Part shown: in pieces, positions 1 to 12,900 of the stretch
Layout: each line of letters begins with the position of its first letter
How positions within the stretch are numbered: position 1 is the stretch's first letter
Assembly (NCBI RefSeq): GCF_030463565.1
Contig: NC_134660.1
Coordinates: 3,423,501-3,487,500 of the forward strand
Reading direction: 5' to 3'
Source of the DNA: Pelecanus crispus
Taxonomy: Eukaryota; Chordata; Aves; Pelecaniformes; Pelecanidae
Length of the DNA stretch: 64,000 bases
Notes under the pieces: model-generated
Databases searched by the model: none
What the model was told of the DNA's origin: nothing
Seen by the model: only the letters and a program-made list of their open reading frames with translations
Program-made: the position numbers and the translations under genes

Positions 1-1240
1 ACAGTTCCCTTCACTCTTCTCATTTTGCACCATTTGTTGCTTCTGCAGTACATTTACAGTTCTATTTTATTTTTTCATGGATAGAGCCATCTTCCCCCAA
101 AAGCCTGATACAAAGAGCCTGTATACATATATATATATAACTGGTTAGGTTGCCTGCATGATCTGAATAGGCTCAAGTATTTCAGCCTTTCAGGCATGAT
201 AAAACTACAAATGCTTAAGCTCTGAATCAGAGAGTTACACAGGCCCCATACTTGTTAGATTCCTGAGCCTATGATGGTCAGCTCTCCCTTCAAACCCTGT
301 AGTAAGAAGCGTTTTCCCTTTTTTCCTATTTTTCTTCTCTCTCTTCCTGTGATCACCACTAGATGCTTCTCTATTTGTCCCTGACGCTGTCTATTATTAA
401 CCCAGAGGCTTCTGACTGAATCATTAACTATTTCACTCACTTTTCTTCTGTGGCCCAGTATAAGAGTTTGCTCTGATAAGGAAGACTAACTCCAGACAGG
501 AAAACTGACAGAAACATATTCCTCTCTTTCTTCTTGTTTAATATTAAAGGAAAAATCTAACACTTAGCACAGGGGTTGAACATCGAGCAAACCAAAGCTG
601 TTATTGAAACCAAACAACTAGAAGATTCAAACTCACAGGTTGCATAAAAAAGAATGTGGAAATCTGTACAAGCCCAACGGCAAAGGCAGACCGAGTACTC
701 ATGAGCTCAAGGAGCTGTTCTGTATTTTCTCTAACGTCTCTATCTGTCCTAGTCAGTGAGATTAACCCCGATGCTGAGGTTACCGACTCCTGTTGTTACC
801 AGATGCATGTCACAAATCTGAAATATTATCGCTCTCCACGTAGCAATACACATGTTGCCTCTCAGTAGAAAAGACATTGGCAGACGGATTTACAATAGCC
901 CCTTCCAGAACCCAGTGCATTCTTGTTCTTTTTTTAGCTAAGTAGTAAAATCAGGTTATTTTGATACTTCTGGTCCATTGCAATGAGCGCTTACGGCCAT
1001 TCTCACTATCTTTGTTAAAATTCCTGTGAAATGTAGCAACTGTATCAAACATTGTCTTAGAACACAAAGACAATGTTCAATCATGAATGAGAGAGCTACT
1101 TCGGACCCGCCTCAATTTGGACTGCCAGACAGTCAGGGGAGTTTGGGAGAGTAATGGACTGACCATGCAGTGTGACAGAACCCTTAGCAAAGAAAACACC
1201 CACTAACAGGACATAAAGAAGTTGTGAAATAGCTCCTTAC
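1..1240 (-). other. CAVIN1: CAVIN1 intron 1 (partial)
   Basis: On the minus strand this is intron sequence that follows the CAVIN1 first coding exon; the donor lies at 1239-1240. The rest of the intron and the second exon would be left of the window. A short TA-rich stretch sits near 121-140. I see no exon or repeat family here. Confidence 0.75.
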
Positions 1241-1660
1241 CTGGTAGATCATGACTTTGAAGTTTCTGCGTTTCAGGAGCTCCGCTTCATTGGCCTCTAG
1301 CTTCTTTATCTGCCCAGCTTGTTTTTCCAGGTTCTGCCGAACGGTTTTCACGTTGACGCTCACCTTGCGCACTTTTTCCAGCATCTTGTTCACGGTGTTG
1401 CTGGTGGTGGTGTGTGCCTTTGTCAGCTTGGTTAATTCTCCTTGGATGCTGGTCACTGCGCTATCCATCTCTTGCTGTCTCTCCTCCAGCTGTGTTTGGG
1501 TCAGCTGGATCTGATCAACTGCTCCAATGATCTTGTCCAGAAGGGTCAGCACCATCACACCATTGATCTGGTCTGATTTGATGGGTTCTTCAGGCACTTG
1601 CTCCTCAGAGGCCTCAGAAGCAGTTGGTGGTTCGATAATTTGCAAAGTAGTATCCTCCAT
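1241..1660 (-). CDS. CAVIN1: CAVIN1 (PTRF) coding exon 1, partial gene
   Basis: Cavin-1 is the trimeric coat protein of caveolae and was first named polymerase I and transcript release factor. This exon encodes 140 residues: a short acidic N-terminus starting MEDTTLQIIE, then the conserved HR1 coiled coil with IKSDQINGV, LLDKIIGAVDQIQ and KVRKVSVNVKTVR, ending NFKVMIYQ. Human cavin-1 exon 1 ends at the same MIYQ, and a strong donor (GTAAGG on the minus strand) follows at 1240. The start is the ATG at 1658-1660, which matches the human MEDPT start and has A at -3 and G at +4. The frame stays open upstream of it, but I see no ATG there that matches the family. The second coding exon, with HR2 and most of the protein, is outside the window. 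Identification is firm. Confidence 0.95.
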
Positions 1661-1930
1661 GATCGCTTGGGAGTCCTGGCTAGCAGAGCCCGGAGAAGCT
1701 GTCACTACAGGGAGAGAGAGGAGGGAAAACTAAACCCGAGCCTCAGCTAAACTCTGCGCTGGGAGACACGCCAGAAATGGAGAGCACAGTGTGTGGATGT
1801 CTGTGCTGAAATTCAAATGGCACAGCTCTGCAAAGCTGTCCAGTGAAACTGCCCTGCAAAATTTTCCAGACTTGCAGGTCATTGGCTGACTCCACCTCAG
1901 CTATATAAAAGGAGCCCGCTGCCAAATGCC
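1661..1930 (-). promoter_or_regulatory. CAVIN1: CAVIN1 5' UTR and core promoter region
   Basis: This stretch precedes the CAVIN1 ATG on the minus strand. A TATA-like block lies at 1901-1912. Read on the plus strand it is the better match (TATATAAAAGG), with an inverted CCAAT box (ATTGG) at 1881-1885. Read on the minus strand it is a weaker TTTTATATAG. The position fits a start site about 200 bases before the CAVIN1 ATG, but the orientation is ambiguous. No CpG island is present. Confidence 0.45.
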
Positions 1931-4900
1931 TGATGACCCACCCTTTCTGAAATGATTAAAATAGTTGGAGGGGAGGCGATGGCTTTGCATGCAAACACAG
2001 GCACAGCTCAGCGAGGAATGCAAAGCTCTGAAACTACAGCTGCCTCTTCTTTACCATAAGTCTAAAGGCACTATAAGTAATGAGAGGAAAAAACAAAAAC
2101 CTTGAGTAAACGGCTCGGGAAGCTGCTGGAAAGAAAGCAACCCCATCTGGGCACAGCTGTATACATTAAAGGAAGGCTGGTTTAAACAACTGCACACGTT
2201 AAAGTTCAGCTGGAAAATTCAGATCTTTTGCCAATAGTTAGCTTTTTTCCAGGACTACGAGAGCCTGATTTTCAATACTTTAGCAAAAGGCTACAATTTG
2301 GATTGAGTAGTTATGGCACATAACTTCTGCATCATAAAAATGCATGCTCCCATGTGTGTTGAGTGTACACAACAGGCATACACATGATATATACAGTGTG
2401 CACCACGTCTCTGCACAGATTAACACAGAAAGGAGGGGTGTAATTTACTCCTGAAGTGAAGCAGCTGGCCACTCCCACCTAAAAGCAGCTATCTCAGCTC
2501 TGCAATCCTCTATCCATCGACAAATCTAGTCACTAGACTTTTAAATGTGGGACATGCCTCAGCATATGCCATGCAAAAACGTATTGTAAGCAATGCCCAA
2601 ATACATTGTGTTACATAAGGCTTTATTGGTAAAAAAAATACTAATTGTTTCAGAACTTAATAGAGTACATATTGCTTTGGAAAACATGGGGAAGAAATAA
2701 TCCTTATTTTGCCAACTTTTAACCTTGGTGTTGACACAAAGCAATTCATAGAGTCTTATATAGTGTTGGCAGAAGCTTATGCCTCGTGGAGCCATCTTTG
2801 GCTTACTGCCTTAGAAGACGCTCAGGAGGTGCTACCAAAGACTGCCTATCACAACCCAGCAGGACCAAGCAGAGGAATGCGAAGAAGGAAAATTCAGATC
2901 TTGAAAGTGACCCTGAGACCCTCTTCGCTATCCCTGGTGTTGGCTCAGCCAAAGGAAATCAAGCTCCCACGGACAGAACCGCTGTGAAGCCTCTGCTGGC
3001 TTGGGCAGCACAAAGCCCTTCCAGGCTCAGCTGAAGGGCTGTGGGCAGCCTGGGAAGGCTGCAGTTTCCCTCTTGTCCTGTAGCCTTGACAACAAACAAT
3101 TCATACTCCGCACATCCTGCCTCCCGCCGGGGTCAAGCCCGCCCTTGCAAATTGCCGCAGGCTGGCAAACAGAATGAATGCTCTGCAACACTTGGTTTCT
3201 CCAGGTTCACAGCCTACCTCAAGACGGTGCTGGAAGAAATGCTTAATTCCAAGCATACAAGCTGGAAAACCCACGATGCACAAACGGATGTACAGGAACA
3301 TTGTTTAATGATGAATGCCCACAACAGTCAGCACTTTCCATGCCCCTGTGTTCTCTACCATGTGATAGCTTGCTTTTTACTGCTGTTGCACCCACACTGC
3401 ACCATTGATCTAGATTTGGTTTCACTGTGCATCAGTAAATTGTGCTGTACGGCTTCCACAATAGGTATTATGTCATGTAATAAAAATAGGTTGCTTTTCT
3501 ATACCCTGTTTTTTCCTGGAGGGACCTTTTTTCCTGAGGATTTATTTCCAGTGTTTGCTACTGATGAGTCAGTTCCATGAAAAAAATCCTCACTCCAGCC
3601 AGATAGCGTTGAAACTCTGCAGTTGTTTCTCACTGGGGATATCTGCTTCAAAGTGATTTCCAGAGATAGCTGCTGTGAAGTTTCATGTACAGGACAGGAT
3701 GCAAGCAGACCACTGCTCTCTTTCCAGGGCTGCCATCTGGGTGACTTCAGTGCAATCTCTGTGCCTTTGTTTCCCCATTTGAGAATAATTAAAAAAAAAA
3801 TCAGACCAAGTAGGTCACTCTAGATAGAATCAGATAAAACAAGAGAACATAAATTTATATTTGTTCTTGATACTCAGCAAAAGAGATGAAGTGCCACACT
3901 CAGTGCTTGTCGTGCACACAGCAATCACACCCCAGGCTAAAATGCGATGAGTAATTTTCTATGTTAGGACTAACTTCATTTCAGCCATTTTCTGCCGTGG
4001 AGACATACCCGGAAAAGCCAATAGGTGGCAAACTGCAGCCTTCCCTTTGGAGCCTTCACACTGGCTTGAGCACACAGGACAGCGTAAATCCATCTCAATC
4101 TCTTCTAGCGCGAACAATTTCTTGCTGCTCTCATTGTAAGGTACATATAGTTTGATCTTTGGCTCTTCCACGCTTGCACTATGCCTTAGATATTATTGAT
4201 CATTCCAATATCCCAGCGATTTTATAGCACCGCTACTGAATTCTTTACATGGACATGGAAGACAGTCCAAACAAAACCTAGCATATTTCAGCTTCAAAGA
4301 AAAACTCTGTCAGAGGTATGCAGGACAACAAAGGAATACAATGTGCGGCATCTGCCTCCGCATCAGTGAGTGGAAGTTCCTGTGACTAAAGGAAACTGCT
4401 CAGCTCACTAACTTCTTAAGTGGCAAGATGCAGCTGCTTAGGGCCTGTCGGAAATAAGGAACAGCCTTGGCTTGCGGTGGACAGACTCTGTTAAATATCA
4501 CCAAGTGCAGTTGACAATTTGTCCCTTCACCTGTAGCTTAAGTACAGTGGAAACAGACTGGACAGAGGAAAAGAAAAAAAATATCCTCTGTTTTCCAAAG
4601 ACCCGGGGATAAGTACAGGGGGAGGAAACGTGCAGTATGTGTGCAACTTTCTGTGCTATTAGATGCACCCCACAGATGAGAATTCAGCTTTATAGGCCAC
4701 TACCAGTGCAATGCATTTCGCAGGCACCAAACTCATTTCATGACAAATTAAGATACATGTTATTTAACCTTCTAACTTGCTCACTTTCTCTGAATCAATT
4801 TGAGAGATGTCAAATATTGGAATAAAAGCAAAAATTGAGAGTGTTAGCAGCCCTGCCACTGCCATTTCCACCAAGCAGCACCACTAGCCTCGTAACACAG

Positions 4901-5640
4901 CCTGAGTCTGCTGGCATAGGGTGTCATTCCCCGTGACTGCAGCCCACCAGTATGGTGGGCTGACGTATGACATCGTTATTTCCTTACATACCTGCAGGTG
5001 GTCTTTTGTCTCGTAGGAGCAAGGCTTGGGATTGGTTGTTCTGAGCTTGAGAAGCATCCACTCCCCATCGGTGCCCCTCTGTCAGAGTGTTACAAATAAG
5101 CACATAGTAATAACTAGGATCCTCCATTCCAAAGGAGGCAAATGCCTGCCCAAATCCTGAAAGGGCACCACGCCTCCACTTTGCTGTGCACCACGAGGGG
5201 CTTTCAAAACAAAGACAACCATGCAAAAAGGGATCTGTGGTTAAATCATATTTTTGCTATTGCAAAAGCTCCTCTTTCAATCATATCAAGACCAAGCATT
5301 TACTCAGAGATGGTCTGTAAGTAGAAGTACTTGGAAGTTTAGTGTATTTTAACTTAAATATCTGCGATTTTTGGCTCCCTTCCCATGAACCATGTTTCCT
5401 TTAACAGCCTAGTGCAGAAAACCCCTGATAGGCAGGGAGGTTTTTTGTATTTAATTGGATTTCTGTGTTACGAAGTGCTATACCCATGGGTTAGCCTTCG
5501 GGCTGCTGCAGGGAACGGCCTCTGCCAACGCGTGCTTGTACAACACTTGGATTTAACTCCATAGAGCTATTGTTTGCTCTTTCATTTCCCACAATTCTAC
5601 CGACTTCAACAAGGAAACTCTCCTTCTGGGCCAGCTGGAG
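1931..5640. other. CAVIN1-ATP6V0A1 intergenic region
   Basis: Moderately AT-rich sequence between the divergent genes CAVIN1 and ATP6V0A1. I see only short, unconvincing open frames, no family-level protein match and no clear repeat. It may hold enhancers for either gene, but nothing in the bases shows this directly. Confidence 0.6.
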
Positions 5641-6318
5641 CGAGAAGGCGGGAGGCTGAGGCACACAAGGCCGGAGCACCCGGCCGTGCCGAGGCGCCAG
5701 GTACAGGGCTCGGCCGAGCCGCTCGGCCCAGACCCCGCGCTGCCCGAGCCAGCGGAAGGCGGCCGGCCAGGAACGGGCCAGGCAGGCGGCGCCGGGGGGA
5801 GCCCCCGCCACAGCCCCGGCCGCGCACGGCAGAGCCCGAGAGGAGCCCGGGGGCCGCCCCCTCCAGCCCCGAGGCTGGGGGAAGCCGCCCGCGCCGGCGG
5901 CCCCGGGCTCCCCAGGACCGTACCTGTGGCCGCCGCTGCTCCCCGCGGCCGCCTCACGGAGACGAGGGCCGGGCCCCGCCGGCGAGGGCAGGCCGCGCCC
6001 TCGCGCCTCGGCCACGCTGCCAGTGACGTCGCTGCCCGCGTCACGGCGTCGCCGAGGGCGTCAGGGGCGGGCGGGTGACGTCACCAGCCCCTGCGGAGGA
6101 GCGGGCCCGCCGCGGGGCCCTGCGCCAGGTGACGGGGGCGGCCCCACACCGCCCCGCCGGCGTCACTTCCGGTGCGGGCGCCGGCCGAGGCGCGCCGTCG
6201 CTAGGAGACGTGCCCGCGTCACGCCGCCCCGCGCGGGCAGTGACGTCAGGGACGGGCGCCGCTGCGGATCAGCTGGCGGCCGCTGCGGCGGGTGCGGGCT
6301 TCGCGGGGGCTGCGGCAG
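5641..6318 (+). promoter_or_regulatory. ATP6V0A1: ATP6V0A1 CpG-island promoter and non-coding exon 1
   Basis: A GC- and CpG-dense block starts abruptly near 5640 and continues past the first coding exon. It holds two perfect cAMP-response elements (TGACGTCA) at 6076-6083 and 6241-6248, a one-mismatch copy at 6024-6031, and an ETS/GABP-type CACTTCCGG at 6164-6172. A donor-like CAG/GTAACG at 6316-6324 would end a non-coding first exon at 6318; human ATP6V0A1 also begins with a non-coding exon. The exact start site cannot be read from sequence. There is no TATA box, which suits a housekeeping CREB/ETS-driven promoter. Confidence 0.7.
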
Positions 6319-6342
6319 GTAACGAGGCGGGGCCGGGCGGGG

Positions 6343-6724
6343 CCGGGGCCGGGATGGGGCTCGCCGGGCCGGGATGGGGCTCGCCGGGCCGGGATGGAGC
6401 TCGCCGGGCCGGGATGGGGCTCGCCGGGATGGGGATGGGGCTCGCCGGGCCGGGATGGGGCTCGCCGGGCCGGGATGGAGCTCGCCGGGCCGGGATGGGG
6501 CTCGCCGGGCCGGGATGGGGCTCGCCGGGCCGGGATGGAGCTCGCCGGGCCGGGGATGGGGCTCGCCGGGCCGGGGATGGGGCTCGCCGGGCCGGGGATG
6601 GGGCTCGCCGGGCCGGGGATGGGGCTCGCCGGGCCCGGGATGGGGCTCGCCGGGCCCGGGATGGGGCTCGCCGGGCCGGGGATGGGGCTCGCCGGGCCGG
6701 GATGGGGCTCGCCGGGCCGGCCGC
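6343..6724. repeat. G-rich minisatellite, 19-20 bp unit, in ATP6V0A1 intron 1
   Basis: About 20 head-to-tail copies of a unit close to GGGATGGGGCTCGCCGGGCC, some with one extra G and some with GGAGCTC in place of GGGCTC. The plus strand, which is the RNA-like strand of ATP6V0A1, carries runs of three or four G every few bases, so G-quadruplexes are likely. The array ends about 150 bp before the coding exon. Long open frames in it arise from its composition, not from a gene. Confidence 0.95.
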
Positions 6725-6901
6725 CCTCCTGCCTGGCAGCCGGGGCCGAGGCCGGGGCCGGGGCCGTGAGGGGGCGGCGGCGGGGAGGCCCCGCCGGCCC
6801 TGCCAGCCCCGCCGGCACCTGCTCCGGCCCGGTGCCGCGTCCGCCCGCGCTCCGTCCTTATGGCCTTTCTCCGCAGAGACCGCGGCGGGGCCGGCGCCGC
6901 C

Positions 6902-9900
6902 ATGGGCGAGCTGTTCCGCAGCGAGGAGATGACCCTGGCCCAGCTCTTCCTTCAGTCCGAGGCCGCGTACTGCTGTGTCAGCGAGCTGGGCGAGCTGGGG
7001 AAGGTCCAGTTCCGCGACGTGAGTACCCCCCGGGAGCACCCCGGGGCGCCGGGAGCGCCGGCGGGTGCCGCCAGAAACGGGCGAAGTGGGGCCCGGGGCA
7101 CCCGCCCCCCACTCCCGGGCTGCCCCTTGCCTTGGGCCGCGGCCGTGCCGGTGGGTGTCGCTGAGGAAAGGTCTCTCTCTCTGCAGCTGAACCCGGACGT
7201 GAACGTGTTCCAGCGTAAATTCGTTAATGAAGTCCGGAGGTGCGAAGAAATGGACCGAAAGCTAAGTACGTTTCTCTCGGGATTTTGGTACGGCTCTAAC
7301 TCTGTAGCTTTTACGGAAAAAAAATCAACACAGGCTAAACCTGCAAGGCAGCGTTGGAAAACAAAGTGCTGACCGGAGAAGTGAAGGCTGCCTTTCTTCT
7401 CTGTCAGCCAGTCAGACTGCCTCCAGGGATTCACTTCCTGCTTGAAAGCTAGCTCTAACCAAATAAGAGGATTTTGGAAGAGGAGGTGAAAGCATTCACA
7501 GCTGCTAATCGGGCTAGGTGGAGGTCACGGTGACAGTTTGACATTGAAGTATCTTTTGAGTTAACATGGTGTTGTCTCTCCAGGGTTTGTTGAGAAGGAG
7601 ATTAAAAAAGCAAATATTCCGATCATGGACACTGGTGAAAACCCAGAGGTGCCTTTTCCACGTGACATGATTGACTTGGAGGTAATGATGTGTGTTAAGA
7701 CTCAAGTAGTATTTGACTGTAAGTGGAAACAGGGGAAACTACCTCCGTTGGTAGAGACCCGTTGAATTTAGTGGCAAAGGTGCATTGACCATAGTCCCCA
7801 GCTGTCACTTGAAATGCTAGCTCTGCTAGCTCACATCAGGTTGATTTTGATTCACAAGCATTGTCCTGCTTCTGCATTTATCCAAATGCAGTTGGAAGTG
7901 AAAGTCCTTAAAGGAAATTTCACCCATTTAAATGAGTCAAAAACTGTTGGAACTGCATGGTTTATGGTGGGTCTGTCATAAAGTTTATAAGGGTTTTAAT
8001 GATTTGAAGAACCCTTTATGAATCTAGTCTATAAAAGATTGGCTGCGTATGAAAAGTTTCAAGCTGCCTGAAGGGAATGCCACAAATCTGGATCTGTGTG
8101 CCATAGCAGACTGGAGATGCATCTGTAATTCGATGCAAGTCTCATGGGAATGTAGAGCATCTTGCCTACTTTCTTGTTTTAATAGACTTAACAGCACTTA
8201 TTTATGGAATTGCTTTAAGTTCTTTTTCTTTCTTCTTCTTTTCCTATCTTGCAGGCGAACTTTGAGAAAATTGAAAATGAGCTTAAAGAAATCAACACAA
8301 ACCAGGAAGCTCTGAAGAGAAACTTCTTGGAACTGACAGAGTTAAAATTTATACTGCGTAAAACTCAACAATTTTTTGATGAGGTCAGAATACCGGGGGC
8401 GGGTTAACACTTGGGCAGCTGGTTCTTCTCTCACAAATTACCATTTTTATTCTCAAATATATTTTTAGTTGCTGTTTTGGACAGCAGGGTCATTTTTATG
8501 CTTTGTTTAAGAAAGCTTCTCAAATTATTTTCCATTTTTCATGCAGTACGCATAGCTACCCATGATTTACCTTTTACGATGTTGTGTTTGGGGTTTTTTT
8601 AGTTAAGCAACGGTTTGTCTAAAAATTGTGTAAAATAATTAAGGTGCTAGTAGTTTTTAAAGCAAATCAACAGACCAAAAAATTGGTGTTACAGTGAGCA
8701 CTTTCTTCGGCACGTAAGAGTTTCTTTGGTACGTATGCAGATAAGCAGCCATGCCTCGCTTACACAGGGCAATTACAATCGAGCTTAATTTCTCGTCAGC
8801 CTTTGAAATGTTATATGGAGATGACTCATTAAGGTCATAATACAAAGTCTACTGAAGTAATAGAGTATTTATTTGAGCCTTTGATCAAACCCTAAAGTTT
8901 TCAGAGGCAAGTTCTTGTACAGAGCTGCTGTTTAAAATCTTCAATGTGTTGTCAAATACCAGCTAGGCCAGAAAGCAGCAACTCTTTCACTGGACCTGGG
9001 AAGAGCTTCTCTGATGTCATTCATGATACAGACATGAAGCCTGCACGGGAGAAGATATAATCTTCATTGTAAAGCTTAAGTATCTCAAAGTCTAGGGAGT
9101 TTTCTCAAAGAGCTCCTGTATGTTTTTTAGAGCAGTAAGGACATGTTTTTGCTGAGTACATGTCCTGTTTCCTCTAATCCAAGGGTTTGATCAAAGAGTT
9201 CTTAACGGATGTGGCTTCTGGCCTTTACAAAGGCTGTGATCAAGTAGAGCTGGGCTCCTGCAAACTTCAGACCTTTTATCTAACGGTTCGGTTTTTTGGC
9301 ACAGGATGCCTCCTGTTCAGGCATTAAGGTTGTTCCCGTGCCAACACAAGTCTTAGTCACTGCTGACATAGATACTGCTGCTAGTGTGATCGGTTTATTG
9401 GTCATGGGGTTGGTTTCAGTACAAAAAAAAACCCTTGTCTTCGAGTGTTGAATGTTCACTTACAAGTCGCTGGGTCTCCTTGGACAAACAGCGTTAACCT
9501 GGTAATCGGTTACTTAGCTGCATTAAGGTGCCTCTGCCTGCCTGTTCTGAGTATTGAGTAAAACCAAGTACGGCTAGTGCTGTGCGCTTTTTTTATTAAT
9601 TACTGTCCTCTCTGGTGAGAGCTGCCTACTGCTGTTCTTCAAGTACAGTAGGACCATACTAAATTTAAAGATCAAAATCAATTTTCTACTGAAACCATGT
9701 GCGTCAGGTCACCCACAAAAGGGAACTTGTGTCAGACTTAAATGAACTGGCCATGCAAAGTTTAGATATGTTCCTGCTCCTGTTTGGTAACTGTTTTCTG
9801 TAATAATAAACCAAAATACAACAAATAAAGCGTACTGCTATATGCAAAAGCAAACTGAACAGCTCATGTGTGAAGTTCAGTAAAGCGTAAGTGTTGAAAG

Positions 9901-12900
9901 TTTAAAACTGTTTCAGTGCACGCTGTAAACAGCAAACAGCTGCGCGTGAGAGATCCTTCCTAGTCCAGGACTTTTGAGCCTTGTGCAGTCTGCTTATTAT
10001 CCCGAAGTAGTGAACACTTCATTTCTTCATGCTGTCATCTGCACAGCACCTTCAACACTTGAAGACTTCAATAAGTTGTAATTAAGATTGTGTTATTCAT
10101 AGTAATAAGTTGCACAAGAAATGGCTTACCATCCAAAGTACTTTACATTGGGCATTTGCTCTGCTCTCTGGAGTTTGTGCACTGGGGAAGGAAGGGTGGC
10201 AAAATTTTTTCACTTGTTCTTTATATGACCGTTCTAGTCAAAGTAGCCATTTCTTGTTTCAACATACCATGTTGATGATTATGCTCCTTTTCTCAGTCTT
10301 CTTGTCTTTGCTTATGAAGAACAGTATGAGCTGGAGAGATTTCTCTGAAAGTTTTGCCTAGAGTGTGAGCGTAAAAGAAGACTGGAAAAGTAATGGTTAA
10401 TGGCATGCAGTCCCCTGTCTCTCTTTCCTCTAACTCTTCTCGCCATCTGCTTTTTTTTCTGTTTGTTTTGCATCTGTCATTTCTGTCTGGGCTCTGGATT
10501 AATAACTTAGATGGTGAAATGAATCCTTTTTAGTTCTTGTGAAAATTGATTTTTGTTTTCTTTGTGAACTGGAAGGGGCTTGAATTGTATGGCATTGTGT
10601 GTAGCGATCAAGAGCCATTACGGAGCAGAACTACAATCAAGAGTAGGGAAAATTAACCTTTTTTCCTGGCCTTGAGATTCAAGGTGCTGATCTGGGTGAA
10701 CAATAAGCAATTTTAAAATGTTTAATAATGAAAGATCCGCATTCTAATTACTGATGTGCAAATGCTTGGTTTTTTCCAATCCCGAACAATCTGATGTAGT
10801 AAAAAATGCTTCATAGTAACTGTCATATTTCACTGGCTGCTGGTGAAAACTCATATTCAAAGTAAATTTCCTAGAGTCTTGGGGGTTTTTTGCATTGTGG
10901 CTGGATGGCTCTTTCATTTCCATGTAGTCTCTCAATTTTTTATTTCTGTTAAATCTTATAACACTGCTTGAGTTATCCTTCCAGAACCAGCTGACGTTGC
11001 TATGCCGTTCCCTTTCTAGAAAGGGTGAGATCAAATCAAAGTAGTTGAGAGATGAGCTTAAAGAACACAGCGTTTTGTCATACAAATAATTCTTGCGTAA
11101 GAAAGTTCTTGTTTGGTAAAACTGGTCTAATGCAAATTTGTTCTAAGATGTTTTGTTTCATAATTTCAACCCCTCTAAGCAGGACTTGTCTTTGTTTTAT
11201 ACATTGTCCTGAATAAAGGACGCACAGCCCAAAGGGGTCAGAGGTAATATTAGACATTTATAAGAATTACTCTCTCAAGTGAGGCGGATACAAAGTTTTC
11301 ACATGTGCTATCCTTCTTTTTTTATGTTTCATATGCTAAAATGTGGTGCACCTCACAAAAATGATTATAGACGCTATCTTGATTACAGACAAATACAATA
11401 CAAGCCTCTTACAATTGTAACTTTATCGTATTGTTTTTCAACATCTTGAAATCTAGATATCAAATAATCACTGGTACGTTTGGTCTGTATGTTTTGTTTT
11501 GGGGTACCAAACTTTCTTATTTTGGTTGCGTTCTCTATGAAGCAAAATTGTCGTTCAGTTTTTGATGTTGCAACAAGTTGCCTTAAAGTTGAAAGGATCA
11601 GAAGTTCTTCATGTTGGCTTTCCAAGCTAAATTAAGGGCTCCCTTACTTTTGTAACATCTGTAAACTAAAGCAAGTGTGTGTACAAGCAATTGTGCTGCA
11701 TTTGATGTCAGCCTTGCAAAAACTTTTCTGTATATGGTAAATACTTCTATTTGACATGCAACTAAAATGCTGCAGAGTTTTTCACTAAAATTATGACGCA
11801 ACTATTGCACAAATAAAGAAACTGCGGCTGAGTCATTAAACTTGCTATATACTTTTGCAAGGCTGCGCTGTATGTGTGCATGCATTTGACGTGTTCTAGG
11901 GTCAAACTCTACCTTCAAGTGTATTTTAGCCAGTTCCGTTGATAGCTCTGTGGGGAAGACCTCCTATATACCACAGAGAGTAGAATTTGGCCCTCTGTTT
12001 GTGCTAAGGAACTGTAATTTTTGTCATTTCATTATATAAGCTGCAGAGGTAGAAATAGCTGTGGCATGGGGTTGAACGAAGTATGAAGATGGTGCACAAG
12101 AGGATGTGATTTGAGCGTCCTTTCTGACTTGAACTGCTGATACTTACAAGCTATATTCCCAAGAATTTTAGCCAGCAAATTAGTTGCAATGAAGGACAGT
12201 ATAAATCCACGTCCTATTTTAATGCCTGGCTAGTCAAAAAATGAACAACATTGTCAGGCTGCCCTAAGCAATGCACCTTATGTATCTGGCAATAATAAAT
12301 ATAGCGAATAAGGACAAATATCTTGAATGATTAACAGATATTATCAGTAAGCATGTTTTTAAGCTGGAAGTATTGTGTGTGGAGGGAGAACTTTGTAAAG
12401 CCAGTAAAGAAAACTACCATCCAGTACTTCCAGGTTTTGTTACTGATTCTGACCCTGTATCTACGCTGATGTGGCAAGTAACATGGAATCAGTCAAACTA
12501 TTGCCGCCTAATTCCAAAATGAAGGAGGTATTGCCTTTGCTTTGGAGTATGGCAGAAGGCTGACACGTATAGGATGTGCAGGTCTTGCATAACTGGTTGT
12601 AGGGTTCCAACCTTGTGAAGTTGCAATCTAACCTGTGGTCAGTTAAACTGTCTGTGGAAGACTTAACCTGAGCATTGTTCCCCTGTTGCGTAGAACAAGA
12701 CTCCCAGGCTACTTTACATGCAAATACAATTTTGCAGGCACTTCTTAGAAACGCCTTTTGCATCTTTAATATGCAGAAAATGCACAAGTAGTGCAAGAGG
12801 GAATCAGCATCTACCTTCATGTTTTCCTCCATTTAAGATCTAGGGAAAGATGAGAGTAAAGTGTGTTGCTCTATTTGTGCCATTAAAAAATGGTTCTTGG

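Noticed and set aside
1661-1705. Upstream extension of CAVIN1 to a GTG at 1703-1705
   Set aside because: GTG is not a normal animal start; the ATG at 1658-1660 matches the family and has a good context.
2709-3580. Possible small gene in the CAVIN1-ATP6V0A1 gap (frames of 80-180 residues)
   Set aside because: Overlapping frames on both strands, no domain, no good start or splice context.
6163-7164. Several overlapping 190-290 residue frames on both strands around 6.2-7.1 kb
   Set aside because: They come from the G-rich minisatellite and island; only 6902-7018 matches a known protein.
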